A stretch of 64,000 nt of DNA from Bin34 sp963422415. Lineage in GTDB: Bacteria; Chloroflexota; Anaerolineae; Caldilineales; Caldilineaceae. The DNA is taken from positions 372,001 through 436,000 of the forward strand of contig OY729430.1 of NCBI GenBank assembly GCA_963422415.1, given 5' to 3'. Made by a program: the position numbers and the translations under genes. The notes below the pieces were generated by a model. The model searched no databases. It saw only the letters and a program-made list of their open reading frames with translations, and was not told the DNA's origin. Positions 34,185-42,997 of the stretch are shown piece by piece. Position 1 is the first letter of the stretch, and the number at the start of each line of letters is the position of its first letter.

Positions 34185-34736
34185 ATGAGTTCAACTCGAC
34201 GTTTCCTGCTAATTCGACACTGCCAAGCAGTATCCCAAGCGCCTCATGCGCCCTTGACCGACGTTGGCAGGAGACAATCCAGGGATCTGGCCGATTTCCT
34301 GGCGGAGAGACCTGTCGATCGCATCGTGTCAAGCACCTTTGTCCGGGCTCGCCAGAGCATCGGTCCCTTTGCCAGCAGAATGGGACTCCGCGTTGAGCTG
34401 GACCCTCGACTGATCGAACGCTGCCTGTCCGAGAGGCCCATTGAGAATTGGCAACAGGCGATACGGGATTCTTTCGAAGATCTGCATCTTCGGCAGCCAG
34501 GCGGAGAATCCGGCCGTGCAGTGCAGAAGCGGGCATGGGAGGCGCTGGAGGAAACCTTGGCGGGCAATCCTGTGCTGCCCATATTTGTCACTCACGGCAA
34601 CCTGATCAGTCTGCTTCTCAATGCCGTGGATCCTGGATTTGGGTACCGGCAATGGCAATCCCTGTCCAATCCAGACGTCTTTCAGCTGGAAGACCAAGGG
34701 GAAGGGCAATGGCAATTTCAAAGAATCTGGTCGTAG
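34185..34736 (+). CDS. Histidine phosphatase superfamily protein
   Basis: 183 residues of the phosphoglycerate-mutase-like branch. The catalytic motif reads LLIRHCQAV at residues 8-16, with Cys where most members have Gly, Ala or Gly-Glu (RHG/RHA). The second half of the site is present: DRIVSSTFVRARQSI, LIERCLSERP and VTHGNLISLLL. Substrate unknown. The gene stands alone, and the next gene starts 239 bases later. Confidence 0.82.
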   Translation: MSSTRRFLLIRHCQAVSQAPHAPLTDVGRRQSRDLADFLAERPVDRIVSSTFVRARQSIGPFASRMGLRVELDPRLIERCLSERPIENWQQAIRDSFEDLHLRQPGGESGRAVQKRAWEALEETLAGNPVLPIFVTHGNLISLLLNAVDPGFGYRQWQSLSNPDVFQLEDQGEGQWQFQRIWS

Positions 34737-34975
34737 CGAGCATGTCCACGGCAGACAATCCCGACCTGTCACGCTTGAAAAGCCAGCCATTGCCGGGCAT
34801 GAGAACGGTCAAGATTCCAAGCGGACGATTCAGACGCTGGAGTCAGTCCCGTGCCCCTGCATCGCCAAGCACGAATCCGTGTCCGTGTCTGCCCCTCGCA
34901 GGTCTTCCAACTTCCGGCAACGACCTGATAGGATCAGGGTAAAATCCGTGGACATCTCATACAGGAAGCCGATTC

Positions 34976-36010
34976 ATGAACATCCCGCTTTCCCCTTTCC
35001 GCGTCTCCAACGATCTCTTGGGCGATGGCCTAGGCTTGCGCGCCCGAATGGCAGACGAAGGATATCTCTTCTTCAAGGGCTTGCAGGATCGGACGGCGCT
35101 GCTGTCTCTCCGCCGCTCGACGCTGGAAATTCTGCGTGATGCGGACTGGATCAGCGCCGATGCACCCCTCATGGACGGAGTGGCCAACATCGAGCACCGC
35201 TGCACAGAGGGAGATGTCAAGTACGCCGCCACCTATCACAAGGTGTGGAAGCAGGAGGCCTTTCACAGAATTGGCCACGCGCCCGAGCTGCTGGATGTCA
35301 TGAGTCTCATCATGGATGCAGAGGTCTTTTCCCATCCGCAGAAGATTTGCCGCATGTGGTTTCCGCAGTTCACGGAGCACACTACACCCGTGCACCAGGA
35401 CTTTGTGCATTTCCAGGGCAACTATGAAACGTATACCTGCTGGACTCCCTTGGGAGACTGTCCGGTGGAGCTTGGCGGCTTGGCCGTGGTGCCTTTTTCG
35501 CACAAGGCGGACAAGGTTCTGGACCATCACTTCTCCTTGGGGGCAGGCCAGCTGAATGTGACGGAGGATGCCTATGCTGGCCAGTGGCACAGCAACGACT
35601 ACGAGGTGGGAGACTGTCTCATGTTTCACAGCCTGACCTTGCACCGGGCCTTGCCCAACGAGACGGACGATCGTCTTAGGCTGTCGCTGGACAATCGCTA
35701 CACCGCCAAAGGAGCGCCTGTCTCGGAACACATGCTGACCCCGCACCTCAATGCCCACCATCCCATCACGTGGGAGGGAGTCTATGCAGACTGGCAGAGC
35801 GACGAGTTCCAGTTCTACTGGCAAGACGACAGTCTGCAGGTGGTGCCTCTGGACACCCAGTATTCGGACACGGGATTCAACGAGGCCGTGGATCGGGCTG
35901 CGCAGGGAGACGAAGCCGCCCAGCTGCATCTGCTGCGAATTGTGAAGCGGGATCCAGATTCGGAGCTGGGCCAGCGTGCCAGCGCGGCCTTGGCAGGCAC
36001 GGCAGCATAG
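34976..36010 (+). CDS. Phytanoyl-CoA dioxygenase-like Fe(II)/2-oxoglutarate enzyme
   Basis: 344 residues. The Fe(II)-binding triad is visible: TPVHQDFVHFQGNYETYTCW (HxD, about 138-142) and the distal His in FHSLTLHRALPNETDDRLRLSLDNRY (about 218-226), with the Arg that would bind 2-oxoglutarate 10-12 residues later. The C-terminal extension of about 100 residues is unlike the second such gene in the window. Substrates of this family range from phytanoyl-CoA to small metabolites, and none can be chosen here. It lies upstream of sodN with a 99-base gap. Confidence 0.83.
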   Translation: MNIPLSPFRVSNDLLGDGLGLRARMADEGYLFFKGLQDRTALLSLRRSTLEILRDADWISADAPLMDGVANIEHRCTEGDVKYAATYHKVWKQEAFHRIGHAPELLDVMSLIMDAEVFSHPQKICRMWFPQFTEHTTPVHQDFVHFQGNYETYTCWTPLGDCPVELGGLAVVPFSHKADKVLDHHFSLGAGQLNVTEDAYAGQWHSNDYEVGDCLMFHSLTLHRALPNETDDRLRLSLDNRYTAKGAPVSEHMLTPHLNAHHPITWEGVYADWQSDEFQFYWQDDSLQVVPLDTQYSDTGFNEAVDRAAQGDEAAQLHLLRIVKRDPDSELGQRASAALAGTAA

Positions 36011-36109
36011 CGGCGCTGGCGATCCACACCGAATTTTTCCGCCCTCTTGCTTCTTGGTATAGGATCAGCTGCACGAAATCATCGCTTGCACTCAGAAAGG
36101 CTCAGAACC

Positions 36110-36589
36110 ATGTTATCCATACTTGCACGACTTGTAGAACGAACGAGGCCGGCTCTGCCCGTGTCCGCTCACTGTGACGGCCCCTGTGGCGTCTATGACC
36201 CAGCTCAGGCCCGCGTGCGTGCGGAAGCCGTGCTGTCCATGACCAAGAAGATCATGGATCTGCCCCAGCCCGAGAGGGAGGAGGGCAGCCACGAGAACGT
36301 GGTGCGGTACCTCAATACAGCCGCACGCTTCATTGCCATCAAGGAAGAAGAGGCTCAGCACTGCAAGTCCGACCTGCTGATTCTCTGGACAGACTACTTC
36401 AAGCCGGAACATCTGGAAGCCCAGCCTGACCTGCATGACATTTTCTGGCAGGCCGCCAAGCTCTGCTCCGCCTGCAAGGTGGGCTTGGACTTGGATGCCG
36501 CACAGGAGCTCTTGGCCACGGTCGAAAAGATCCATGACATCTTCTGGGCCTCCAAGGGGCGTGACGTCGCCTTCTACACGGCCAGCTGA
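36110..36589 (+). CDS. sodN: Nickel superoxide dismutase
   Basis: 159-residue precursor. The nickel hook follows the cleaved leader: AHCDGPCGVYDPAQARVRAEAV, where His1, Cys2 and Cys6 bind nickel after processing before HCDGPC. The leader (MLSILARLVERTRPALPVSA) is removed by SodX encoded next door. The helical remainder (SDLLILWTDYFKPEHLE, LCSACKVGLDLDAA) matches the four-helix NiSOD subunit. ATG 36110 has AGAAAGG upstream. NiSOD indicates an organism living with limited iron or manganese or with dissolved nickel, as in sea water. Confidence 0.95.
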   Translation: MLSILARLVERTRPALPVSAHCDGPCGVYDPAQARVRAEAVLSMTKKIMDLPQPEREEGSHENVVRYLNTAARFIAIKEEEAQHCKSDLLILWTDYFKPEHLEAQPDLHDIFWQAAKLCSACKVGLDLDAAQELLATVEKIHDIFWASKGRDVAFYTAS

Positions 36590-36600
36590 CGCGCTTTCCG

Positions 36601-36628
36601 GAGTGAGCCGACATCGGTCGGCTCACTC
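36601..36628 (+). promoter_or_regulatory. Perfect hairpin between sodN and sodX
   Basis: GAGTGAGCCGA pairs perfectly with TCGGCTCACTC around a 6-base loop, 11 bases after the sodN stop. There is no U run, so it is more likely an mRNA-stabilising or processing stem than a full terminator. It would let sodN be expressed more than sodX. Confidence 0.6.
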
Positions 36629-36638
36629 TCATCCGACC

Positions 36639-36980
36639 TTGCCCCGAGCCAGCCGCCGCGAGGTGATTCTCTGGCTCATCCGCCGGCGTCTGCGCTTGTC
36701 AGTGCGCGGCCCGTCCATGCAACCTGAGCTGCGGACGGGCGACGAGGTTCTCCTCAACCCGGCAGCCTACAAGCGCAAGACGCCTCGGGTAGGCGAGATT
36801 GTGCTGGTACCGCATCCTTACAGCGGGGAGCTGATGCTCAAGCGCATCGCCCACATCGAGATAGACGGCGTCTTTCTGACCGGGGACAATGCAGCCTACA
36901 GCACGGACAGTCGCACCTTGGGCCTCTTTGCTCCGGAGGCCATTCAGGGCCGCGTGACCAGCATCTACAAGCAGGCCTAG
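36639..36980 (+). CDS. sodX: SodX, S26-type peptidase for NiSOD maturation
   Basis: About 113 residues of the signal-peptidase I family. The catalytic Ser lies in VRGPSMQPELRTGDEVLL and the Lys in GELMLKRIAHI, followed by the family's FLTGDNAAYSTDSRTLGLF. It should cut the SodN leader to free the nickel-binding His1. The start is uncertain: no ATG fits, and TTG 36639 gives an N terminus (SRREVILWLIRRRLRL) like other SodX proteins; GTG 36603 or GTG 36663 are alternatives. It follows sodN after the hairpin. Confidence 0.88.
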   Translation: MPRASRREVILWLIRRRLRLSVRGPSMQPELRTGDEVLLNPAAYKRKTPRVGEIVLVPHPYSGELMLKRIAHIEIDGVFLTGDNAAYSTDSRTLGLFAPEAIQGRVTSIYKQA

Positions 36981-37199
36981 GCGCCAAGCGTCAGCTGTCA
37001 CGAGTGGAGTGGTTTGCCCAGCCCTTGGCGCGGGGGACACTGCCTTGCAGCGCATTTCGCCACAGACTGGCCACAAGTACCTTCACGTTTTCGGATTTTG
37101 ACCCGTCTTGTCGATTGGGCGGGAATATCCCGGACGTGTCCGATGTATCTGGACAGATTTCAGTCATTGCCCCTTTTGTGGATTCCACCGGTCTTTCGT
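36981..37199. other. Intergenic stretch between sodX and the C-terminal cassette array
   Basis: 219 bases with no recognisable feature. Confidence 0.4.
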
Positions 37200-37748
37200 C
37201 GTCTCCACTGATAGAGGAGCGACCGAGTCGGGGTGCGAACGGGCTGGCATGACACGCCCGGCTGGGTCTACGGCGTGCAGGTCGCACAGACTGGTAGTGG
37301 CCAGCACCGCGATGCGGGTCCGGGTGGACGGGGTGGGGATCAGGATCGCCGCCTTGGCAAAGTCCGGGTCTGTTGGGATCCTTTCACTGCCGCCAGATCC
37401 GGCAACGCGGTGGTGGCCAGAGCTTGGAAGGGCATGTTGGAGGTTCCTGAGATCAGGATCGCCGCCTTGGCAGGACACGGCAGGCTTGGATCGTCCCGGC
37501 TCCGCAGAGGTCGCTGAGCGTCCTCGTGGCGAGGGCGCCGAAGATGGCCTTGTTGGACGGCGCGGTGACCAGGAAGAAGTCCACCCCCCCCCCCCCCCCT
37601 ATTTTTTAGGGATGAGATCTCGGGGGCAGCGTCCGAGTCTGTTGCCCGCTCGCCATGGAGTGCAGATCGGGCAGAGAGGTCACGGCCAGAATCCCTTGCA
37701 AGGCCATGCTCGACGGTGCAGTCAGCAGAATCGCCGGTAACCGAGGGC
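37200..37748 (-). repeat. Array of four degenerate C-terminal cassettes of the Type ISP gene
   Basis: On the minus strand, beyond the end of the large restriction-modification gene, four stretches repeat the pattern of its last 40 codons, [AV]xIL(I/L)-x(n)-LAT-x-x-L-x-DL-x(n)-Q-T-R-T-L-P. They lie near 37660-37688 (LAVTSLPDLH), 37504-37533 (LATRTLSDLC), 37394-37420 (LATTALPDL) and 37274-37303 (LATTSLCDLH). The gene itself has LATGAMPDL at about 37785-37812. The units are spaced by about 110-160 bases, mostly in different frames with their own stops (RRRS-stop). The DNA element GATCAGGATCGCCGCCTTGG recurs twice. The first two units each begin right after a poly-G run (minus strand). Confidence 0.75.
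37584..37599 (-). repeat. 16-G homopolymer tract (minus strand)
   Basis: Sixteen consecutive C on the plus strand between the first and second C-terminal cassettes. In coding direction it is 16 G following a stop of cassette 1 and leading directly into cassette 2. Confidence 0.9.
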
Positions 37749-40700
37749 TCGCCCCCCCCCCCCCCTCGCTGGACCAATGCTGTTGAGATCGGGCATTGCA
37801 CCAGTGGCCAAGACAGTGTCGGGCGATCCGTTGTCTGATCCTCCTGTCACAATCATGCTTGCGGGATCCTGATCACGCGGGAACATGGCCGATACGGTCT
37901 TGACCGAGGAAAGGATGCGGTCGTCTTCGTAGAGCCAGAGCTTGGTGAAGGGACGGTACAAACATTCGCGTATGCGGGCCGGATCAAACTCGATGACATC
38001 ACCTCGGCGCAATGTGGTCTTGAGGCAGTCGGTCCACTTGATCTCGTGCAGGCGATCGTTGACGGTGACCTCTTCGACTCGCGCGGCGATGGCTTTTCGA
38101 TCTGCCGATCGGTTCGGTTCGCCTTGGCCGTGGATAATGCGCCGGGCTGTCTCGTACGCGTCGATCAGCCGACGTACCCGTTCTGCCAAATCTTCACGAG
38201 AGAAGGAATAGACATAGGGATCGCAGGTTGTGGTCACACCACGTGCGTGGTCTCTCACCGCGACTGGGCCACGATTCCGGCCGGTTTCACAGACGGGCAT
38301 GAGCCGCTGGTAGCTGCCGTCGCTGAGATTCACCCAGTCATGCCGCTCGTCGAGTGGTACCTGTGTTAGTTCGTCGCTGGTAACATCGCCTACACTGGCC
38401 AGCCACTGGAACTTCTCTTCCAGGCTGGCGTAATCGGGCGTCTGGGCATAATACAACCGGGCCGGACAGGCTGGATCGACGTGTGGGTTGCGGACCAGCA
38501 CCGTGATCTGTGCACCATTGCGGGAGCCGCTGCCAAAAATCTTGTCGCCTTCAAGCTTGAATTCATTTCCGCTCTTGTAGGCATCGCCGCGCAGGTTCAC
38601 TACGTAGATGCTGGTGAATTCGTCTCGCAAGGCAGCCCGCATTCCTGCCAGTGAAGTAGCAGTGGTCAGCGAATTGGGATGGACAAAAGCTACCACCCAA
38701 CCCGCGTTGTCATCGTCGTGGAGCGGACGCAGTCGATCGGATGCCCACCGGAGTGCCTTCACGTACAGGTTGCCTGCTGAGTTACCGCCTCCACTCCGAC
38801 CCGTAACTGTCAACTGCTTCTCTCCATAAGTATTCCGCACCCTCTGTGCCATCTCGGGGTACTCTTCGTTGGGGTTGTCGTCCCCCGATGACCTCTGTCC
38901 AGCCGACCAGGGTGGGTTCCCAATGATCACCTTGATGGGAGTGGTTTCCTGGGTACGGGCTCGATTGGAATTCTCGGGTACATCCTCCCCACTGGCCAGC
39001 TGATCCTGGTGGAATAGCCGAGCTGCATTCTGCATGGCTGGCGTTCCCGACATGAACGTGTCTGCCAGCGTGATACCAGGGAATGGATCGTACCCCCCCC
39101 CCCTCATTTCGCCTGGGCGGCCGAATACACCACGGGTAGCCGCGGCCTCCTCAATCTGGAGTGCAGCGATGTAGTAGGGCAGCATCACCCGTTCGGTAGC
39201 CTGCAATTCGTGACGGTACTTGCGCCCCACGTCGTGATCATCGATCAGCGGTTGACCGTCAGAGTCGCACAGGCTGAGCAGGCGCGCAATGAAGGTGCCG
39301 GTTCCCGTGAACGGATCGAGTATGGTCACCCCATCATCGGTGAGACCGCGATTCAGCTCCTTGCGGCATACCGCGTCCACACTTTTGAGCATGAAGTCCA
39401 CTACCGGCAGTGGCGTGTACACAATCCCCAGCCGCGACACCATGTCGGGGATGGCAGCCTTGAAGAACCCCTCGTACACCTGCCGCAACACATCGAGCTT
39501 CTCCTTGGCCTCCGCGTTCGATATCACCTGGGCGATGCGCTGATAGGTGTCGGCCAGAGATTGCGTGATCTGGTCGAATTCAACCCCGGCGGCGGCCAGT
39601 TGGACCAGCAATTTGTTGATGTGAACGGAGACGGGGTTGCGGCTCGCGAACTGGCTGCGAGCAAAGAAGGCGTCAAAGACAGGGATGGTCACCACATGCT
39701 GTGCCACCATCTCCCGGGCATCCTCGTCGCGGAACGACGGAATGGAGGTGCGGCGTATGGCATGGGCGAATTCGACCAAGGCCTCCTGCACTGCGTGGTT
39801 CTCGGTCGCTGCGGCGTCGAGATGAGCCTGGACCTTCTTGCAGACCGTGGCCGTGCGCCGCCCCCACGACGGCCAGTATTGGCGATCACCCACGTGATCG
39901 ACCACCGCCGACGCGATCTTGGTTGCGAGCAGATTCGACAGCGCCAGCCGTTCCTGAACCCACTCCGGGTCTTCCGGGTCTTCCACGACGACCCGGTCCA
40001 GTATGCGCATCGGTATCCGATCCGCCCTCCGGGGCGAATTGACCAGTACGTCCAAACGCTCGTCATGGGAGCGCAGAGCCCGCAGCACCCTGAACACTTG
40101 CTTGAAGTCACTGCCTTCGATCACCTCGTCGGAGTGCATGAGCTGGCCCTCGGGCACGACGACAGGCAACACCACGTGTCCACAGGTCTTGCCCGGGGCT
40201 TGCCGCATCACGCGGCCGACCGCCTGCACAATGTCGGTGTCGGAGCGTTTGGGGGCCAGGAACACCACTGCATCCAAAGCCGGGACGTCCACGCCCTCGC
40301 TCAGGCAACGGGCATTGGACAGCAGGCGGGCCTCGGCGGGGCCGAGGCTGGCGCTGTCGCGCAACCAATCCAACTTCGATGAACGCTGAAAGGCGTTCAT
40401 GCCGCCTTCGACATGATGAGCATCAAGGCACAACGAAACGCGTTCGGTCGACTCGGCGCTGCGCGCGGCCACAGCACGTTGGGTGAGAGTCGTCAAGGCT
40501 GCCGCCACCTGCTTTGAGGCTCGCACCGTGTTGGTGAAGGCGATGGTCCGACGGCACGGGTCCACCCCGGGCTCCACCTCGCCTACGGCACGATCAGGTC
40601 GGGGCCCCAAGGTGGCGGGATCAGCCAGCGCGTCCCAGCACCCCAGCAACTTCACCATGTCCTCGAAGTCGACTGTGGTCTGCTTGCCGTCGGCGGCAGT

Positions 40701-42002
40701 GACCTCCACACCGTTGCGGGCTGCGGGCCCCAGCAGGTCATCGTAGGCCGATTCGGCCACACCGATAACGACAACTTCGTAATCCGACAGCAGCCCGGCA
40801 TCGATGGCGTGGCTGAACTTCATCTCGTACAGCGCCGGACCATAGAGCGATTCGTCATCCATGGAGATCACGTCGCCGGTGGCCCGCTGCTTGGCCGTCT
40901 CGGTGTAGATGCGCTGGGTGGCGGTCATGTACAACCGGCGCCGGGCTTTCAGCTGTTCCGCATCGTGCACCAGTGTAAACAATCCCGTGTCGTCTCCTTG
41001 CTCGGTTACACCGGTGGTGCGGTGGGCTTCGTCACAGATCACCAGATCAAAGGACGGCCCCCCGTGTTGTTGCGCCTCGCACACCTTGGGCAGCGACTGA
41101 TAGGTGCAAAACACCGTTGTCATGGCCGCAGGCATTTCCCGTTTCAGCTCCGACACGATGCGCTGCACATCGGTGGTAACCGGCATGGCCAGCTCGCTCA
41201 ACGAAGCATAGGAGTCACTCGACTTGCGGCCGACCTTGGCATCGGAACACACCCCCAGGTACCGATGACGGAAGCTGCACTGGGCCGCCCATTCCCGCAT
41301 GATCTGATCCATCAGCGAGATCGAGGGCACCAGATACAGCGCTTGTCCGCCCTGCCCACATAGCTCCTCGGCCGCCCACAGGGCCACCACCGATTTGCCG
41401 GTTCCGCACGGCATGACCAGTCGGCCTCGTCCGGATCTCCGCAGTCCATCGACCACCGCGGCCACGGCATCCCTTTGATCGGGTCGTGGCGTATATCGAC
41501 TAGGTGCGTATATGGCCTGATCCGGGCGATCCACCAGTTCTCGCCAGTCCAGCGGCCACGCGTTCAGCTTCGATCCGGTAAGGATCTCGGTATTGCGGGC
41601 ATCGCGCAGCTTCTGCTCGGCCGGCCGGCTGTAGTCAGTGGTGGCGACGAAGATGCGCGCGGTCCACTCGTCACTGTCAGACGCGGCCAGGAACTTGTCG
41701 ACATCAGATGTGGCTACCTTGTTCCTGTCGTCGTAGAACTTGCATTGGATCGCGCACAGCCCGCCACCGTACTCGGGAGTCTGCTCCCCAACCAAGTCGA
41801 TGCCTATGTCACCGGAATGCTGCCGAGTTCGGCGAGCGGGCCAGTCGTTCCACTGCCACAGATCCGTAAACCGGGCCGGGCCGTACTCACCTGGGTGATC
41901 TCTCAAGGCAGCCAGCATGATCCGCTCGAACTTGTGGCCTCGTGCCGTGTTGGTTGCCGCGTCCGCACGCAACATCTGTGTGGCTTCGTTCAGATAGGGC
42001 AT
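37722..42002 (-). CDS. Type ISP-like restriction-modification enzyme (nuclease-helicase-methylase)
   Basis: 1426 residues. An Mrr-like nuclease comes first (GDIGIDLVGE, then LCAIQCKFYDD; catalytic D...QxK, about 65-95). It is followed by an SF2 helicase/translocase (Walker A MPCGTGKSVVALWA, DEAH in VICDEAHRTTG, motif III YMTATQRIY, motif VI QAVGRVMRQA), then an N6-adenine methylase (motif I ILDPFTGTGTFIARLL; motif IV IIGNPPWS). The order matches single-chain Type ISP enzymes such as LlaBIII. The usual C-terminal specificity domain is incomplete: the protein ends just after LATGAMPDLNSIG in a poly-Gly run made by 14 G. ATG 42002 (MPYLNEATQML) is chosen; the longer frame adds 13 codons. The missing domain seems to be the separate reading frame upstream. 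Confidence 0.85.
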   Translation of the reverse strand: MPYLNEATQMLRADAATNTARGHKFERIMLAALRDHPGEYGPARFTDLWQWNDWPARRTRQHSGDIGIDLVGEQTPEYGGGLCAIQCKFYDDRNKVATSDVDKFLAASDSDEWTARIFVATTDYSRPAEQKLRDARNTEILTGSKLNAWPLDWRELVDRPDQAIYAPSRYTPRPDQRDAVAAVVDGLRRSGRGRLVMPCGTGKSVVALWAAEELCGQGGQALYLVPSISLMDQIMREWAAQCSFRHRYLGVCSDAKVGRKSSDSYASLSELAMPVTTDVQRIVSELKREMPAAMTTVFCTYQSLPKVCEAQQHGGPSFDLVICDEAHRTTGVTEQGDDTGLFTLVHDAEQLKARRRLYMTATQRIYTETAKQRATGDVISMDDESLYGPALYEMKFSHAIDAGLLSDYEVVVIGVAESAYDDLLGPAARNGVEVTAADGKQTTVDFEDMVKLLGCWDALADPATLGPRPDRAVGEVEPGVDPCRRTIAFTNTVRASKQVAAALTTLTQRAVAARSAESTERVSLCLDAHHVEGGMNAFQRSSKLDWLRDSASLGPAEARLLSNARCLSEGVDVPALDAVVFLAPKRSDTDIVQAVGRVMRQAPGKTCGHVVLPVVVPEGQLMHSDEVIEGSDFKQVFRVLRALRSHDERLDVLVNSPRRADRIPMRILDRVVVEDPEDPEWVQERLALSNLLATKIASAVVDHVGDRQYWPSWGRRTATVCKKVQAHLDAAATENHAVQEALVEFAHAIRRTSIPSFRDEDAREMVAQHVVTIPVFDAFFARSQFASRNPVSVHINKLLVQLAAAGVEFDQITQSLADTYQRIAQVISNAEAKEKLDVLRQVYEGFFKAAIPDMVSRLGIVYTPLPVVDFMLKSVDAVCRKELNRGLTDDGVTILDPFTGTGTFIARLLSLCDSDGQPLIDDHDVGRKYRHELQATERVMLPYYIAALQIEEAAATRGVFGRPGEMRGGGYDPFPGITLADTFMSGTPAMQNAARLFHQDQLASGEDVPENSNRARTQETTPIKVIIGNPPWSAGQRSSGDDNPNEEYPEMAQRVRNTYGEKQLTVTGRSGGGNSAGNLYVKALRWASDRLRPLHDDDNAGWVVAFVHPNSLTTATSLAGMRAALRDEFTSIYVVNLRGDAYKSGNEFKLEGDKIFGSGSRNGAQITVLVRNPHVDPACPARLYYAQTPDYASLEEKFQWLASVGDVTSDELTQVPLDERHDWVNLSDGSYQRLMPVCETGRNRGPVAVRDHARGVTTTCDPYVYSFSREDLAERVRRLIDAYETARRIIHGQGEPNRSADRKAIAARVEEVTVNDRLHEIKWTDCLKTTLRRGDVIEFDPARIRECLYRPFTKLWLYEDDRILSSVKTVSAMFPRDQDPASMIVTGGSDNGSPDTVLATGAMPDLNSIGPARGGGGRALGYRRFC
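37752..37765 (-). repeat. 14-G tract at the 3' end of the Type ISP gene
   Basis: Fourteen G on the coding strand encode RGGGG near the C terminus; after ten more codons the gene stops. With one extra G (15) the frame would enter cassette 1 and run about 47 codons further to its stop at 37606-37608. Confidence 0.9.
39093..39103 (-). repeat. 11-G tract inside the methylase part of the Type ISP gene
   Basis: Eleven G on the coding strand, read as RGGG in GEMRGGGYDPFPG, between methylase motif I and motif IV. Any length change not divisible by three would cut off the protein in the middle of the methylase. In this sequence the frame is intact. Confidence 0.9.
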
Positions 42003-42046
42003 GGATGCTCTCGATGGGGAAGAGGCAAAAGGGATCCGCAAGACAG

Positions 42047-42724
42047 CTAAAGTGACGGGGGCAACGCGTTGATGATGCGGGTGGACTCGACGCCGACGTA
42101 GGCCAGTCGTCGCAAGTGACGAATCAGCTCGAACGGCGCGGCGGCCCAGACATGCCAGCCGTTCGGATCATCGGTGATGTACGATGATTTGTCATGCTTG
42201 ATCACGAGCTGGTCGACTGCCCATGCCAGTGGCGAGCGTCCAGAGACCTGATAGGTATGCGCTTCCGGCGGGATGTCAATCAGCTGGCAACGGCTGGTCA
42301 CATGCAGCACCGATCTGTCGGGCTCCGACCGCGACCCACCCCAGCGCATCTTGCGTTCCAGATGGTAGGCCCCGGGATCGGCTTGGCCTTCGTCCGGACG
42401 GTTGTCTACGAGGCAGGCCACATCGGGGCACTCCGGGACTGTTTCGTATCCGACATGCAGGTCCATGAGCGCACGCCCTGCAGCCCGGAATGCCGCGAAG
42501 TCGTTGGCCAGAGGCACCCGGGGCAGACTGCGTGACAGGTCATGACGGTACTTGGATCGCCAGTCTGGAGCGTGCATTACGCCGTAGAGATATTCCCAGA
42601 TGTCGTCTTTGGTGATGGAACTGTCCTGGTAGCGACTGTGGAACTCGGCCAAGCACCAGTCGGTGACATTGTGCCTGTCGGCTCCCCAATCGCTCTCCGG
42701 GATAAGTGGTGCAGATTCGTACAC
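42047..42724 (-). CDS. Detached Type ISP C-terminal specificity-domain fragment
   Basis: 225 residues starting at GTG 42724. The pattern NVTDWCLAEFHSRYQDSSITKDDIWEYLYGVMHAPDWRSKYRHDLSRSLPRVP (given in pieces: NVTDW, ITKDDIWEYLYGVMH, SLPRVPLANDF) and the end (WAVDQLVIKHDK; RLAYVGVESTRIINALPP) is what normally closes a Type ISP or related helicase-methylase protein. Here it stands as its own frame, 44 bases upstream of the large gene that lacks exactly this part. No ribosome binding site is clear and the sequence before the GTG could be a continuation in another frame, so it may be a working separate subunit, a relocated module or a fragment of an older gene. Confidence 0.7.
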   Translation of the reverse strand: MYESAPLIPESDWGADRHNVTDWCLAEFHSRYQDSSITKDDIWEYLYGVMHAPDWRSKYRHDLSRSLPRVPLANDFAAFRAAGRALMDLHVGYETVPECPDVACLVDNRPDEGQADPGAYHLERKMRWGGSRSEPDRSVLHVTSRCQLIDIPPEAHTYQVSGRSPLAWAVDQLVIKHDKSSYITDDPNGWHVWAAAPFELIRHLRRLAYVGVESTRIINALPPSL

Positions 42725-42997
42725 GGAGGATTGGCCCAGAATACGTTCGTTCCGCCTTTCGGAAGGGCAATGTTAAAGCATAGGCCCTGACAATTCCAAC
42801 AATTTGACGAGCATGTTGGCCGCTAGCGATGCAGAGACAGAATGCGATCGTTGACAGGGAAATGCTTGAGAAAGTGGGCGGGCCTCGCTGCAATTTTGTG
42901 CCGTGCCACCCTCACCTCTTCGATCCCAAGATCCATGAGCTTCTCCTAGAGGCGGGATTGCTTGGCCGCTGTCATCCGCCTAAGTCACATTTCGTCC

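Noticed and set aside
37200..37748. CRISPR array
   Set aside because: The repeats are degenerate, coding-like and spaced unevenly; there are no short identical repeats with unique spacers and no cas genes.
37340..37801. Minus-strand frame bridging both 3' poly-G tracts as a separate gene
   Set aside because: It begins inside the restriction-modification gene and only partly follows the cassette frames; it is better explained by the cassette array and tract-dependent frames.
39210..40382. Plus-strand frame of 390 codons inside the Type ISP gene
   Set aside because: His/Arg-rich shadow of the helicase coding sequence.
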